DNA from: Comamonas thiooxydans
GTDB taxonomy: Bacteria > Pseudomonadota > Gammaproteobacteria > Burkholderiales > Burkholderiaceae_C
Assembly: GCF_000964545.1 (NCBI RefSeq)
Contig: NZ_BBVD01000003.1
Location: 248,001 to 312,000 of the forward strand
Length of the DNA: 64,000 bases
Reading direction: 5' to 3'
A program made the position numbers and the translations under genes. Positions within the stretch are counted from its first letter, which is position 1. The number at the start of each line of letters is the position of its first letter. The notes beneath the pieces were generated by a model that saw only the letters and a list, made by a program, of their open reading frames with translations, was not told where the DNA came from and did not search any database. Of this stretch, positions 33,491 through 42,326 are shown one piece after another.

Positions 33491-34079
33491 AGTCTGATGT
33501 TCAGCTCATTGAGCTGTCAGGTTCAAGCCCAGGCGACATCCCCCTCTCACCAGTTGCTTGATGCAATGCAGCCTGGTCTCCACCTAGCTGCGCCGGTGAT
33601 CCCTGCGGCAGTCTCCTCATTGCGATGCACAAAGACATCGCCCTTGCGCATCCGGGCATTCTCTCTAGGGGGAGTGATGGGTGTGGCGGGGCGACATGCA
33701 GGGGGCTGTGCGTCATGAACTCCAAGAGCCGTGACGATCAACCGCAACTCATCGCCGTGGGTTGCGCCTGCAATTGCGGCAGTACCGCCACCCCGGGAAT
33801 TTGAGTCCGGTGGGCTCAGCAAGCAGAAGCAGCCCGCCCTCACTGGATTGATGCGCCACTTGCCGATACCGGCTATCGCCACCTCCGGCACAAAGCCGGC
33901 AGCTGAGCGCTGCCTTGTACTGCGCCCAGTTGGTGCTCGATAGCGGGGCTGGACTGCTGCGGCGACACTGATTGATTCAACAATGCCGCCGCAAGCATCT
34001 GCCAGATGCGCCCTTCAATGACGGAAGCACCTGGGCACACATGGGCATCCATATGTGGCCGGGTGCATGCCAATCGTGC
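33491..34079. other. Intergenic region, no supported gene
   Basis: About 590 bases between the DUF1428 gene and the 3' end of ychF. A minus-strand frame of about 114 codons is open but has no motif and no ribosome site. No terminator was identified. Confidence 0.35.
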
Positions 34080-35177
34080 TTATTTGGGAGAGAACAGGAA
34101 GTTCATCACATCGCCGTCCCTGACGATGTACTCCTTGCCTTCGGCGCGCATCTTGCCGGCGTCCTTGGCACCTTGTTCGCCCTTGAAAGCGACGAAGTCT
34201 TCAAAGGCAATGGTCTGGGCACGAATGAAACCGCGCTCGAAGTCACCGTGAATCACGCCCGCGGCCTGGGGAGCCGTAGCGCCGACACGCACAGTCCAGG
34301 CACGCACTTCCTTTTCACCGGCAGTGAAATAGGTCTGCAGGCCCAGCAGCTTGAAGCCAGCACGGATCAGGCGGTTCAGGCCAGGCTCTTCCAGACCCAG
34401 CTCCTGCAGGAACATATCGCGGTCTTCGTCTTCCATCTCGGCCATCTCGGCCTCGATCTTGGCGCAGATGGCGACCACGGGTGCGCCCTGAGCTTCTGCA
34501 TATTCCTTGAGACGATCCAGAAAAGGATTGTTTTCAAAGCCGTCTTCGGACACGTTGCCCACAAACATGGCGGGCTTGGCAGTGATCAGGCAGAAAGGCT
34601 TGAGCAGGGGCGCATCTTCCTTGGACACCGACACCACACGGGCGGGCTTGCCTTCATTCAGGGCTGCCTGAATGGGAGTCAGCAGTGCCACCAGCTTGGC
34701 GGCTTCCTTGTCGTTACCGGACTTGGCGGCCTTGCTGTAGCGATTCAACGCCTTTTCCACCGTGGCCAGGTCGGCCAGGCACAGCTCGGTCTGGATGACT
34801 TCGATGTCGGAAATCGGGTCCACCTTGCCCGCCACATGAATCACGTTGGGATCTTCAAAGCAGCGCACCACGTTGACGATGGCATCGGTTTCACGGATAT
34901 GGGCCAGGAACTGGTTGCCCAGTCCTTCGCCCTTGGAAGCACCAGCCACCAGGCCGGCGATGTCCACGAATTCCACGATAGCGGGAACGATGCGCTCGGG
35001 CTTGACGACCTCGGAGAGCTGATCCAGACGCGGATCGGGCACTTCCACCACGCCGGTGTTGGGCTCGATCGTGCAGAAGGGATAGTTCTCGGCGGCGATG
35101 CCGGCCTTGGTCAGGGCGTTGAAAAGAGTGGACTTGCCCACGTTGGGCAGGCCCACGATGCCGCATTTGAGGCTCAT
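34080..35177 (-). CDS. ychF: Ribosome-associated ATPase YchF (OLA1 family)
   Basis: About 365 residues. The G-domain motifs are GIVGLPNVGKSTLFNALT (P-loop), DIAGLVAGASKGEGLGNQF (switch/G3) and NVSE in place of NKxD, the YchF feature that switches specificity to ATP. The central coiled-coil (AEMAEMEDEDRDMFL) and C-terminal TGS domain (TYFTAGEKEVRAWTV, GFIRAQTIAFEDFVAFKGEQ) complete the family architecture. It is a translation- and oxidative-stress-linked ATPase. Start is the ATG before MSLKCGIVG. Confidence 0.97.
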   Translation of the reverse strand: MSLKCGIVGLPNVGKSTLFNALTKAGIAAENYPFCTIEPNTGVVEVPDPRLDQLSEVVKPERIVPAIVEFVDIAGLVAGASKGEGLGNQFLAHIRETDAIVNVVRCFEDPNVIHVAGKVDPISDIEVIQTELCLADLATVEKALNRYSKAAKSGNDKEAAKLVALLTPIQAALNEGKPARVVSVSKEDAPLLKPFCLITAKPAMFVGNVSEDGFENNPFLDRLKEYAEAQGAPVVAICAKIEAEMAEMEDEDRDMFLQELGLEEPGLNRLIRAGFKLLGLQTYFTAGEKEVRAWTVRVGATAPQAAGVIHGDFERGFIRAQTIAFEDFVAFKGEQGAKDAGKMRAEGKEYIVRDGDVMNFLFSPK

Positions 35178-35451
35178 GGAAATTCCTTATGTATCAATGC
35201 ACTATCGAGCACCACACCCATGTGGCGGAAGTGCCCGATCCGCATCGTCGCGAATCCGGTTCTTTTGAAGCGTGACCCATAGGCACTCTGTTCACCCAGA
35301 GTTTCGTCCCGGTTTGGCCACGGAAAGCCCCCGATTGTAATGACCCGGCAATCTCTGCTCATCTGCGGTAGATTGCGCCGCCGTTCCGGCCAGAAGGCAA
35401 AAAAGCCTGCGCAAAGACAGGCCTGGGAGAAAAAGCCCGGGAAATGTCGGA

Positions 35452-35775
35452 TCAATCAGCGGTCAACGCCGGCGAACTCTGTCGCATGGGGCCAAACAGT
35501 TGCTCCAGCCCGGCCGTCTCCTCCAGCCGTCGGAACTGGGATTGCGGACTGCACAGATATTTGGTCATGCAGGGAGTCCGACAGCTGCGCATCAAGGCGG
35601 GCACCTTCTGGGCAAACTCCAGCACCCAGTCTCCGGCCTCACAGCCAATATGGCCATGACCGTCCGGCAGACAGAAATCTCTGTCGGGGGCACGAAAAGA
35701 CAGGCGAGCGATCTTTCCGGCAAAAGCACTGCTGCCGGTGAGAACCACGAAATCGCCAGATTTGAATTCAGCCAT
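35452..35775 (-). CDS. Small hypothetical cytoplasmic protein
   Basis: About 107 residues with no signal or membrane helix. It opens with a small beta-barrel-like segment (KSGDFVVLTGSSAFAGKIAR LSFRAPDRDFCLPDG), possibly SH3-like, and has three Cys in the second half (RSCRTPCMTKYLCSPQ). No family recognised. A strong GGGGAGG ribosome site precedes the ATG, supporting it as a gene. Confidence 0.65.
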   Translation of the reverse strand: MAEFKSGDFVVLTGSSAFAGKIARLSFRAPDRDFCLPDGHGHIGCEAGDWVLEFAQKVPALMRSCRTPCMTKYLCSPQSQFRRLEETAGLEQLFGPMRQSSPALTAD

Positions 35776-35882
35776 GCCGCCCTCCCCTCATTGCTGCTGC
35801 CAATGGCCTTATTGGACACTGGTTCTGCTGCATCACTATTACAGGGATGCCCCAAGTCTTTGAGGGTCAAAGGCCTACACCC

Positions 35883-36770
35883 TCAATCAAAGCGCGGATT
35901 GCCCGCCAGTTGCTGACCCACAGCCAGCTCTGCTGCAGCATCCGCAACGTCCGGCAGACCCAGCACCATGGCATTCATACCAAAAGTAATAGCGCCATCA
36001 ACACGCGGATCTTGGCGATAACTGGAAATTGAATATCCCACTGCCGTGCCGGGTACGGCGGTGTCGGGATCTATATCGGGAATCGGGCAGCGCGTACAGG
36101 GCTTGCAGGGCAGCAGGCTCAGACCGGGCAACTGGGGCAGATCCAGCTGTTCCACACGATCTTCATCATGGGCTTCGATATCGGCAATCACGATATTCGG
36201 ACGAAAGCGCCGCGCATCGACAGCAGCCTCGCCGGCCTGCGTCAGTCGCTGATTGAGCTCGTCCACGGCCGACTGGCTGAGCAGCAGCAAAGGGTAGCCG
36301 TCGGCAAAATGCACCGGAGCGTCGCCATCGCCCACCCAGCGTTCGCTGGCCCGGCGCGGTTGCGAATTATCAAAGCGCACCAGATGGCAGTCCTGCGCCA
36401 GAGCCCGGCTCAGCCAGCTGCGTGCAGGCGCGGCCCATTCGCCGAGGTCCCAGGCATCGACCGTATCCTTCCAGACCCGCGCACGGCATTTGCTGCCCTG
36501 TACCAGCAAAGGAATCTGCAAGCTGTCCATACCCGGAAAATGCAGCAGCAAGTATTCGTCCGTAATCTCGGGCCTGATCAGCGCCATGCGCGGATGACTG
36601 CGCTGGGTCAAGAAATCGCCATTGGCATCGACCACCATCCAGTGCCTGTCCCATTGCAGGCCATGGCGCGAGAGCGCGGCCTTCGGCACGGCAATACCGG
36701 CGCAGGATTTGACGGGGTAGATCCACAGTTCGGCAATCCGGCCCTGCACGTCATAGGCGGTGTCGGTCAT
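35883..36770 (-). CDS. MOSC-domain protein (YcbX-like molybdenum cofactor sulfur-carrier/reductase)
   Basis: About 295 residues. An N-terminal MOSC_N beta-barrel (IAELWIYPVKSCAGIAVPKA, LQWDRHWMVVDANGDFLTQR) is followed by the MOSC domain (FADGYPLLLLSQSAVDELN, RRFRPNIVIADIEAHDED, KPCTRCPIPDIDPDTA with the conserved Cys). YcbX/mARC-type proteins carry Moco and reduce N-hydroxylated compounds; the family YiiM/YcbX split cannot be settled without alignment. The C-terminal 2Fe-2S domain of longer YcbX is absent. The ATG was chosen for the AAGGAG ribosome site. Confidence 0.88.
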   Translation of the reverse strand: MTDTAYDVQGRIAELWIYPVKSCAGIAVPKAALSRHGLQWDRHWMVVDANGDFLTQRSHPRMALIRPEITDEYLLLHFPGMDSLQIPLLVQGSKCRARVWKDTVDAWDLGEWAAPARSWLSRALAQDCHLVRFDNSQPRRASERWVGDGDAPVHFADGYPLLLLSQSAVDELNQRLTQAGEAAVDARRFRPNIVIADIEAHDEDRVEQLDLPQLPGLSLLPCKPCTRCPIPDIDPDTAVPGTAVGYSISSYRQDPRVDGAITFGMNAMVLGLPDVADAAAELAVGQQLAGNPRFD

Positions 36771-36934
36771 CACATCTCCTTCGATTACGGATTCATCTCT
36801 CATTTTGCCCTCTAGTCCCTGCTTGACCTGCACAGCCCGCTATCAACAACATAGTTGGCTGCGGTCGGCGACCGCGTGGCATGAGGTTTCCTCTATGGGC
36901 GCAGGCCCTGCCCGCGCCTCCTACAATGCCGGAC

Positions 36935-38059
36935 ATGGCGCAAACCTTTGATGTATGTATTCGTGGAGCCGGCATTGTGGGCCGGACCTTGGCTCTTTTG
37001 CTGGCGCGTGAGCGTCTGCGTGTGGCGCTGGTGGCGCCGCCACAGCCTCGATCCCCGCAAAAGGATGTGCGCGCCTATGCGCTCAATGCCAGTTCCAGGG
37101 CCGTGCTGCAGTCGTTGCGCTGCTGGCCTGACGACGAAGATGCCACGCCCGTGGTCGGCATGCAGGTGTTTGGCGATCTGGACGGCCAGGTTCAGTTCGA
37201 CGCAGCTTCTCAGGAAGTGCCAGCACTGGCCTGGATTGTCGATGTCCCCGCGCTGGAGCAGCGCCTGGCCGAGGCCGTGCGCTATCAACCCCAGGTGGAA
37301 ATCGTCAAGGAACCGGTGGAGGCCGCACTCACCGCCGTCTGCGAAGGCCGCTCCAGCAGCACGCGTACCGAATTCGGCGTGGATTTCTCCGTCACGCCCT
37401 ATTCCCAGCACGCCATTGCCACCCGGTTGAGCTGTGAGCTGCCGCATGGCGGCATTGCACGTCAGTGGTTCACGCCGGAAGGAATCCTGGCCTTTCTGCC
37501 CATGGGCGGGCCCGACGGTCACGAAGTGGCCGTTGTCTGGTCGCTGGAGCAATCGCTGGTGCCTGACTGGCTGGAAAGCGACGAAGAGAGCTTTACCACC
37601 CGCCTGCAGTCCATCAGCCAGGATGCGCTGGGCCAGTTGGAGCTGGTGGCCGAGCGCGCCACCTGGCCTCTGCAGCAGGCTGTAGCCGATCGTTGGTGCG
37701 GACCGCTGGACAGGAACAGCCAACAAAGCTGGGTGCTGGCAGGTGACGCCGCCCACAACGTCCACCCGCTGGCCGGCCAGGGTCTGAACCTGGGCCTGGG
37801 CGATGTGCAGACTCTGGCACGCATCCTTCAGGAGCGCGACTACTGGCGCAGCCCCGCCGATCTGAAGCTGCTGCGCCAGTACGAGCGTGAGCGCAAGGCA
37901 TCTCTGGCCCCCATGGGCCTGGCCATGGACGGGCTGCAGCAGCTGTTTGCCCGTCCCGAAGTGCCTGTGCAGATGCTGCGCAACTGGGGCATGAAGGGCT
38001 TTGAGCGCAGCGGCCTGCTCAAGTCCTGGATGGCCAAGCAGGCCATGGGTCTGCTCTGA
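36935..38059 (+). CDS. UbiH/Coq6-type FAD-dependent aromatic hydroxylase
   Basis: About 374 residues. The FAD-binding start FDVCIRGAGIVGRTLALLLA and the second FAD motif VLAGDAAHNVHPLAGQGLNL GL are of the ubiquinone-biosynthesis hydroxylase group. The central segment (DVPALEQRLAEAVRYQ, DFSVTPYSQHAIATRLSCEL) is the substrate domain. It probably hydroxylates a polyprenyl-benzoquinone ring position, though UbiH, UbiF and UbiI cannot be told apart by eye. The ATG at MAQTFDV or one three codons earlier are both possible. It is followed closely by dsbC on the same strand. Confidence 0.87.
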   Translation: MAQTFDVCIRGAGIVGRTLALLLARERLRVALVAPPQPRSPQKDVRAYALNASSRAVLQSLRCWPDDEDATPVVGMQVFGDLDGQVQFDAASQEVPALAWIVDVPALEQRLAEAVRYQPQVEIVKEPVEAALTAVCEGRSSSTRTEFGVDFSVTPYSQHAIATRLSCELPHGGIARQWFTPEGILAFLPMGGPDGHEVAVVWSLEQSLVPDWLESDEESFTTRLQSISQDALGQLELVAERATWPLQQAVADRWCGPLDRNSQQSWVLAGDAAHNVHPLAGQGLNLGLGDVQTLARILQERDYWRSPADLKLLRQYERERKASLAPMGLAMDGLQQLFARPEVPVQMLRNWGMKGFERSGLLKSWMAKQAMGLL

Positions 38060-38187
38060 GACGCGGGCTCAGGGAACCCTTGGCTCAGTCCGTACTCCAA
38101 GCAACAGCCCTGCCATCCATGCATAGTGGATGGCAGCCGATCTCATTCTTTCCACGCTGCAGCGCGCTGCAGCCCACGACATCTTCC

Positions 38188-38895
38188 ATGAAACTTGTTG
38201 CCTGCCTGCTGGCCACCGCCAGCCTGACCTTCGGCCTGAGCGTGCATGCCCAGGATGCCAACCTCAAGAAGACGCTGACCGAGCGCATTCCCCAGCTCGA
38301 GAAAATCGACGAGGTGCGCTCCACCCCCATGAGCGGCCTGTACGAAGTACGCGTGGGCACGGACATCTTCTACACCGATGCCAAGGGCAACTATCTGATT
38401 CAGGGCGAGCTGATCGACACCAAGGCGCGCCGCAATCTGACCGAAGACCGCATGACCCAGCTCACGGCCGTGGACTTCAAGCAGTTGCCCATCAAGGACG
38501 CCATCACCATCGTGCATGGCAAGGGCGAGCGCAAGATGGCCGTGTTTGAAGACCCGAACTGCGGCTACTGCAAGCGCTTCGAAAAAGACCTGCAGAGCGT
38601 GGACAACGTCACCATCTACCTCTTCCTCTACCCCATCCTGAGCCCGGACTCGGCCGAGAAGTCGCGCAATATCTGGTGCGCCAAGGATCAGGCCAAGGCC
38701 TGGCATGAGCAGATGCTGAACAGCAAGAACGCACCAGCCGCCCAGTGCGACCCCGCCGCCATCCAGCGCAATCTGGCTTTTGGCCGCAAGTACAAGATCA
38801 CCGGCACGCCCACCGTGATTTTTTCCAACAATGTGCGCGTGCCCGGCGCCATCTCGGCTGCCGAGGTCGAAAAGCACCTGGCCGCCGCCAAGTAA
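38188..38895 (+). CDS. dsbC: Periplasmic disulfide isomerase DsbC
   Basis: About 235 residues. Signal peptide LVACLLATASLTFGLSVHAQ. The N-terminal dimerisation domain (TERIPQLEKIDEVRSTPMSG) links to a thioredoxin fold with FEDPNCGYCKRFEKDL; CGYC is the active-site pair, and the second conserved cysteines (WCAKDQAKAW, AAQCDPAAIQ) and ITGTPTVIF cis-Pro loop are present. It shuffles wrong disulfides in exported proteins and is kept reduced by DsbD. The ATG giving MKLVACLL was chosen; the longer frame lacks a signal. Confidence 0.95.
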   Translation: MKLVACLLATASLTFGLSVHAQDANLKKTLTERIPQLEKIDEVRSTPMSGLYEVRVGTDIFYTDAKGNYLIQGELIDTKARRNLTEDRMTQLTAVDFKQLPIKDAITIVHGKGERKMAVFEDPNCGYCKRFEKDLQSVDNVTIYLFLYPILSPDSAEKSRNIWCAKDQAKAWHEQMLNSKNAPAAQCDPAAIQRNLAFGRKYKITGTPTVIFSNNVRVPGAISAAEVEKHLAAAK

Positions 38896-38989
38896 TCCCT
38901 GTCTCATTGCCGGAGCAGCGTGCATCTGATGAAATTTCAGGCACGCTGCGATAGGTTCGCATGCTCCGGCCCGCATTTCTGGAGCTGCC

Positions 38990-40807
38990 ATGACCACTGC
39001 CCCCAATGCCTCCGGCATTCGCCCCGACATCCGCTTTGCCGTGCAGGCCAGCGCGGTGGACGCCCATCTTTTCGATGTGGAGCTGCATATCGCCCAGCCT
39101 GCGGCACAGCAGTTGCTGTCGCTGCCGGTGTGGATTCCGGGCAGCTATCTGGTGCGCGAGTTTTCCAAGAACCTGCAGGGCGTGAAGGCCACGCAGAACG
39201 GTCAGCCCGTGGCCGTGCAACAGCTCAGCAAGAATCAATGGAAAATCTCCTGTAACGCCGATGCAGATTGCGTTATCAGCTATCAGGTTTGCGCCTATGA
39301 CACCTCGGTGCGCACGGCCTGGCTGGATCGCCGGCGCGGTTTCTTCAACGGCACCAGCCTGTGCCTGCGCGTGCATGGTCAGGAAAACCGCCCCCATGCG
39401 CTGGAGCTGCTCGGCAGCCCCGCCACGCAGGACTGGCAGGTGGCCACCGGCCTGACGCCCGCACAAATCGATGCCAACGGCTTCGGCCTCTACACGGCAG
39501 CCCACTACGACGAGCTGGTGGACTGCCCCGTGGAGATGGGCCGGTTCTGGCGCGGCAGCTTTGTAGCCGGAGGCGTGCCCCACGAGTTCGTGGTGGCCGG
39601 TGCCGCGCCCAGCTTTGATGGCGAGCGCCTGCTGGCCGATACGCAAAAGATCTGCGAGGCCGAGATCGCCTTCTGGCATGCCGACGGCAGCCAGCTGCCC
39701 ATGGATCGCTATGTCTTCATGCTCAATGTGGTGGATGACAACTATGGCGGCCTCGAGCACCGCAACAGCACGGCATTGATCTGCGGCCGCCGCGATCTGC
39801 CGCGCAAGGGTGAGGCCAAGGCCGGCGAGGGCTATAACACCTTGCTGGGCCTGATCAGCCACGAGTACTTCCACACCTGGAACGTCAAGCGCCTGCGCCC
39901 GACCGAACTGGCCCGCTACGACTACGAGCAGGAGAACTACACCGAGCTGCTGTGGTTCTTTGAAGGCTTCACCAGCTACTACGACGATCTGTTCCTGCGC
40001 CGCGCCGGACTGCTGGACAACAGCCAGTACCTCAAGCTCGTCACGCGCACCATCAACCAGGTGCTGCAAACGCCGGGCCGCCTGGTGCAGTCCGTGGCCG
40101 AGGCCAGCTTCGACGCCTGGGTCAAGTACTACCGCCAGGACGAGAACACCGCCAATCACACGGTCAGCTACTACACCAAGGGCTCGCTGGTCGCTCTGTG
40201 CCTCGATCTGGCGCTGCGCGCCAACGGCACCAGCAGCCTGGACGATGTGATGCGCGGCCTGTGGCGCAGCAGTGAAGGCGGCCCCATCAGCGAAGCCGAT
40301 GTGCTGGCAGTGGTCAGCGAAGTGGGCAACCCTGAGATTGCCGGACAGCTGCAAGCCTGGGTACATTCCACCGAGGACCTGCCGCTGCGCGAGCTGCTGG
40401 TCCTGCATGGCATCAAGAGCAAGGCCGAGCCCGCACAGTTGGCGCAGAAACTGGGTCTGCGTGTCCAGGAAAACCACAGCGTGCAGATCAAGACCGTGCT
40501 GCGCGGCGGCGCTGCCGAGCAGGCCGGCATGATGGCTGGAGACGAGTGGCTGGCCGTCGAGGCCGATGGTCAGCGCTGGCGCATCAGCAAACTGGACGAT
40601 GTGCAGCTGTACGCGGCCGGCTCCAATCAGCTCACGGCCTGGGTAGCACGCGACCAGCAGATTCTGCAGCTGACGCTGAACACGGGCAGCCTGCTCGCCA
40701 AAGCCGCCAGCGAGGATGCAGATAGCGCCAGCCCCATCAGCAATCTGGGGCTGGAAATCAGCGACAAGGCCGCCGCAGAGCGCTGGCTGACGGGCATTGC
40801 GGCCTGA
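38990..40807 (+). CDS. M61-family (glycyl aminopeptidase) metallopeptidase with PDZ domain
   Basis: About 605 residues. N-terminal beta-sandwich, then a zinc-metallopeptidase core with LISHEYFHTWNVKRLRP at about residue 285-300 (HExxH motif) and the family glutamate further on in TELLWFFEGFTSYYDDL. A C-terminal PDZ-like domain occurs around 455-555 (NHSVQIKTVLRGGAAEQAGM). M61 enzymes such as glycyl aminopeptidase act on N-terminal residues; some are surface or periplasmic. No signal peptide is seen, so it may be cytosolic. GGAGCTGCC precedes the ATG. Confidence 0.93.
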   Translation: MTTAPNASGIRPDIRFAVQASAVDAHLFDVELHIAQPAAQQLLSLPVWIPGSYLVREFSKNLQGVKATQNGQPVAVQQLSKNQWKISCNADADCVISYQVCAYDTSVRTAWLDRRRGFFNGTSLCLRVHGQENRPHALELLGSPATQDWQVATGLTPAQIDANGFGLYTAAHYDELVDCPVEMGRFWRGSFVAGGVPHEFVVAGAAPSFDGERLLADTQKICEAEIAFWHADGSQLPMDRYVFMLNVVDDNYGGLEHRNSTALICGRRDLPRKGEAKAGEGYNTLLGLISHEYFHTWNVKRLRPTELARYDYEQENYTELLWFFEGFTSYYDDLFLRRAGLLDNSQYLKLVTRTINQVLQTPGRLVQSVAEASFDAWVKYYRQDENTANHTVSYYTKGSLVALCLDLALRANGTSSLDDVMRGLWRSSEGGPISEADVLAVVSEVGNPEIAGQLQAWVHSTEDLPLRELLVLHGIKSKAEPAQLAQKLGLRVQENHSVQIKTVLRGGAAEQAGMMAGDEWLAVEADGQRWRISKLDDVQLYAAGSNQLTAWVARDQQILQLTLNTGSLLAKAASEDADSASPISNLGLEISDKAAAERWLTGIAA

Positions 40808-40903
40808 GCCCGGCCCCAAAGTGGCGCTGCAGCGCGACAGCTGGCAGCCAGACTCAGCGGTTATTCTTGGCAGCAGCCATTCATTCTTTAGCAGGAGACA
40901 AAC

Positions 40904-41683
40904 TTGGCCTACGAAACCATCGAAGTCCGCGTGGAAGCGGACAAAGTCGGCGTCATCACGCTGAACCGTCCCAAGCAGCTCAATGCCCTGAACGACCAGC
41001 TCATGGACGAACTGGGCGATGCGCTCAGGAAGTTCGATGCCGACAAAAGCATTGGCTGCATGATCATCACCGGCAGCGAACGCGCCTTTGCCGCCGGTGC
41101 CGACATCGGTGCCATGGCCAAGTACAGCTTTGCCGACGCCTATGGCGGCGACTACATCACGCGCAACTGGGAAACCATTCGCAGCATCCGCAAGCCCGTG
41201 ATTGCCGCCGTCGGCGGCTTTGCCCTGGGCGGCGGCTGCGAGCTGGCGATGATGTGCGACTTCATCATCGCTGCCGATAACGCCAAGTTCGGCCAGCCCG
41301 AGATCAAGCTGGGCGTGATTCCCGGTGCCGGCGGCACGCAGCGCCTGCCCCGCGCCGTGGGCAAATCCAAGGCCATGGACATGGCTTTGACCGCCCGCAT
41401 GATGGATGCCAGCGAGGCCGAGCGCGCCGGTCTGGTCAGCCGCGTCGTGCCTTTTGACAAGCTCATGGAAGAAGCTCTGGGTGCGGCCATCATCATCAGC
41501 GGCTTCTCCCAGCTGGCCGTGATGGCTGCCAAGGAATCCGTGAACCGTGCATTCGAGAGCGGCCTGTCCGATGGTGTGATGTTCGAGCGCCGCCTGTTCC
41601 ATGCCCTGTTTGCCACCCAGGACCAGAAGGAAGGCATGGACGCGTTTGTGAACAAGCGCCCCGCCCACTTCACCCATCAGTAA
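40904..41683 (+). CDS. Enoyl-CoA hydratase (crotonase family)
   Basis: About 259 residues. Hydrates trans-2-enoyl-CoA in fatty- or aromatic-acid degradation. Motifs: VGVITLNRPKQLNALNDQLM, GSERAFAAGADIGAMAKYSF (oxyanion hole), FALGGGCELAM (first catalytic Glu), and FGQPEIKLGVIPGAGGTQRL (second catalytic Glu). All active-site residues are intact. The start is TTG with GCAGGAGACAAAC ribosome site directly upstream; no ATG fits. It is not in an obvious degradation cluster, so substrate range is open. Confidence 0.95.
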   Translation: MAYETIEVRVEADKVGVITLNRPKQLNALNDQLMDELGDALRKFDADKSIGCMIITGSERAFAAGADIGAMAKYSFADAYGGDYITRNWETIRSIRKPVIAAVGGFALGGGCELAMMCDFIIAADNAKFGQPEIKLGVIPGAGGTQRLPRAVGKSKAMDMALTARMMDASEAERAGLVSRVVPFDKLMEEALGAAIIISGFSQLAVMAAKESVNRAFESGLSDGVMFERRLFHALFATQDQKEGMDAFVNKRPAHFTHQ

Positions 41684-41719
41684 GCACCAGATTTTTCGCA
41701 AGAAATTTCAGAAAACCAC

Positions 41720-41746
41720 TTGAAGCAGCCATTTTTTGCATATAAT
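41720..41746 (+). promoter_or_regulatory. sigma-70 promoter of the first tRNA-Met
   Basis: TTGAAG followed after 15 bases by TATAAT, about 10 bases before the tRNA. The -10 is a consensus match. Confidence 0.55.
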
Positions 41747-41756
41747 CGCTGTCTTC

Positions 41757-41833
41757 GGTCGTATAGCTCAGTTGGTTAGAGCGCAGCATTCATAATGCTG
41801 ATGTCGTAGGTTCAAGTCCCACTACGACCACCA
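41757..41833 (+). tRNA. tRNA-Met (CAT anticodon)
   Basis: A 77-nt cloverleaf: acceptor GGTCGTA pairs with TACGACC, D-arm AGCTCAGTTGGTTAGAGC, anticodon loop in GCAGCATTCATAATGCTG with CAT, T-arm GTAGGTTCAAGTCCCAC, encoded CCA. Not the initiator type (acceptor 1-72 G-C pair). A lysidine tRNA-Ile(CAT) is not excluded but the sequence matches elongator Met. Confidence 0.95.
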
Positions 41834-41842
41834 AACAGGAAA

Positions 41843-41874
41843 CCGCAGTGCTTGCAAAAGCACTGCGGTTTTTT
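41843..41874 (+). terminator. Terminator after first tRNA-Met
   Basis: CCGCAGTGCTT and AAGCACTGCGG form a perfect 11-bp stem with a GCAA loop, followed by TTTTTT. Confidence 0.9.
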
Positions 41875-41919
41875 CTTTATCCCTGAGACCGCTGCAGGCC
41901 GCACACAAAAAATCCCAAC

Positions 41920-41949
41920 TTGGCTGCCAAGGCCATTTCTTCCTATACA
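41920..41949 (+). promoter_or_regulatory. sigma-70 promoter of the second tRNA-Met
   Basis: TTGGCT, then 18 bases, then TATACA, about 13 bases before the tRNA. Confidence 0.5.
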
Positions 41950-41962
41950 ATTGCGGGCTGTC

Positions 41963-42039
41963 GGTCGTATAGCTCAGTTGGTTAGAGCGCAGCATTCATA
42001 ATGCTGATGTCGCAGGTTCGAGTCCCGCTACGACCACCA
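41963..42039 (+). tRNA. tRNA-Met (CAT anticodon), second copy
   Basis: Nearly identical to the first copy; it differs only in the T-stem (GCAGGTTCGAGTCCCGC) and keeps the same CAT anticodon loop and encoded CCA. Tandem duplicate with its own promoter and terminator. Confidence 0.95.
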
Positions 42040-42046
42040 AATCCAG

Positions 42047-42076
42047 GCCCCAGTTGCTCACGCAGCTGGGGCTTTT
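42047..42076 (+). terminator. Terminator after second tRNA-Met
   Basis: GCCCCAG ... CTGGGGC hairpin followed by TTTTC. Confidence 0.7.
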
Positions 42077-42326
42077 CGCTTTTTACAGAGGCGACATTGC
42101 GCCGCACTGCTCTTTCTGCCCCGCAGAAATCAACGCAGTTCGCGCCGCCATGCTCCAGCCGCTCAAACCTCCCCTTCAAGGACTTTTTCGTGCCCGTTGC
42201 ACCTCAAGGATGCTGCACGCACGCTGCGTGCCCGCGCGCTGGTCTTGCGCCCAGCAAGGGCCTGCTTTTTTCTGCAAAAGCCGGCCTGCAGGCACCCACA
42301 GTCCGTCTTCGCTCAAGGACTCTCCC

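Noticed and set aside
33547..33891. A 114-codon minus-strand frame between DUF1428 and ychF
   Set aside because: No recognisable domain, biased composition, and no ribosome site.
38798..41701. A 967-codon open minus-strand frame covering the M61 peptidase and enoyl-CoA hydratase genes
   Set aside because: It lies fully antisense to two genes with intact catalytic motifs and has a repetitive, Gly/His-rich, non-protein-like composition. It is a GC-codon shadow, as are similar long frames opposite miaB (54.9-56.3 kb) and the helical-repeat gene (57.0-58.6 kb).
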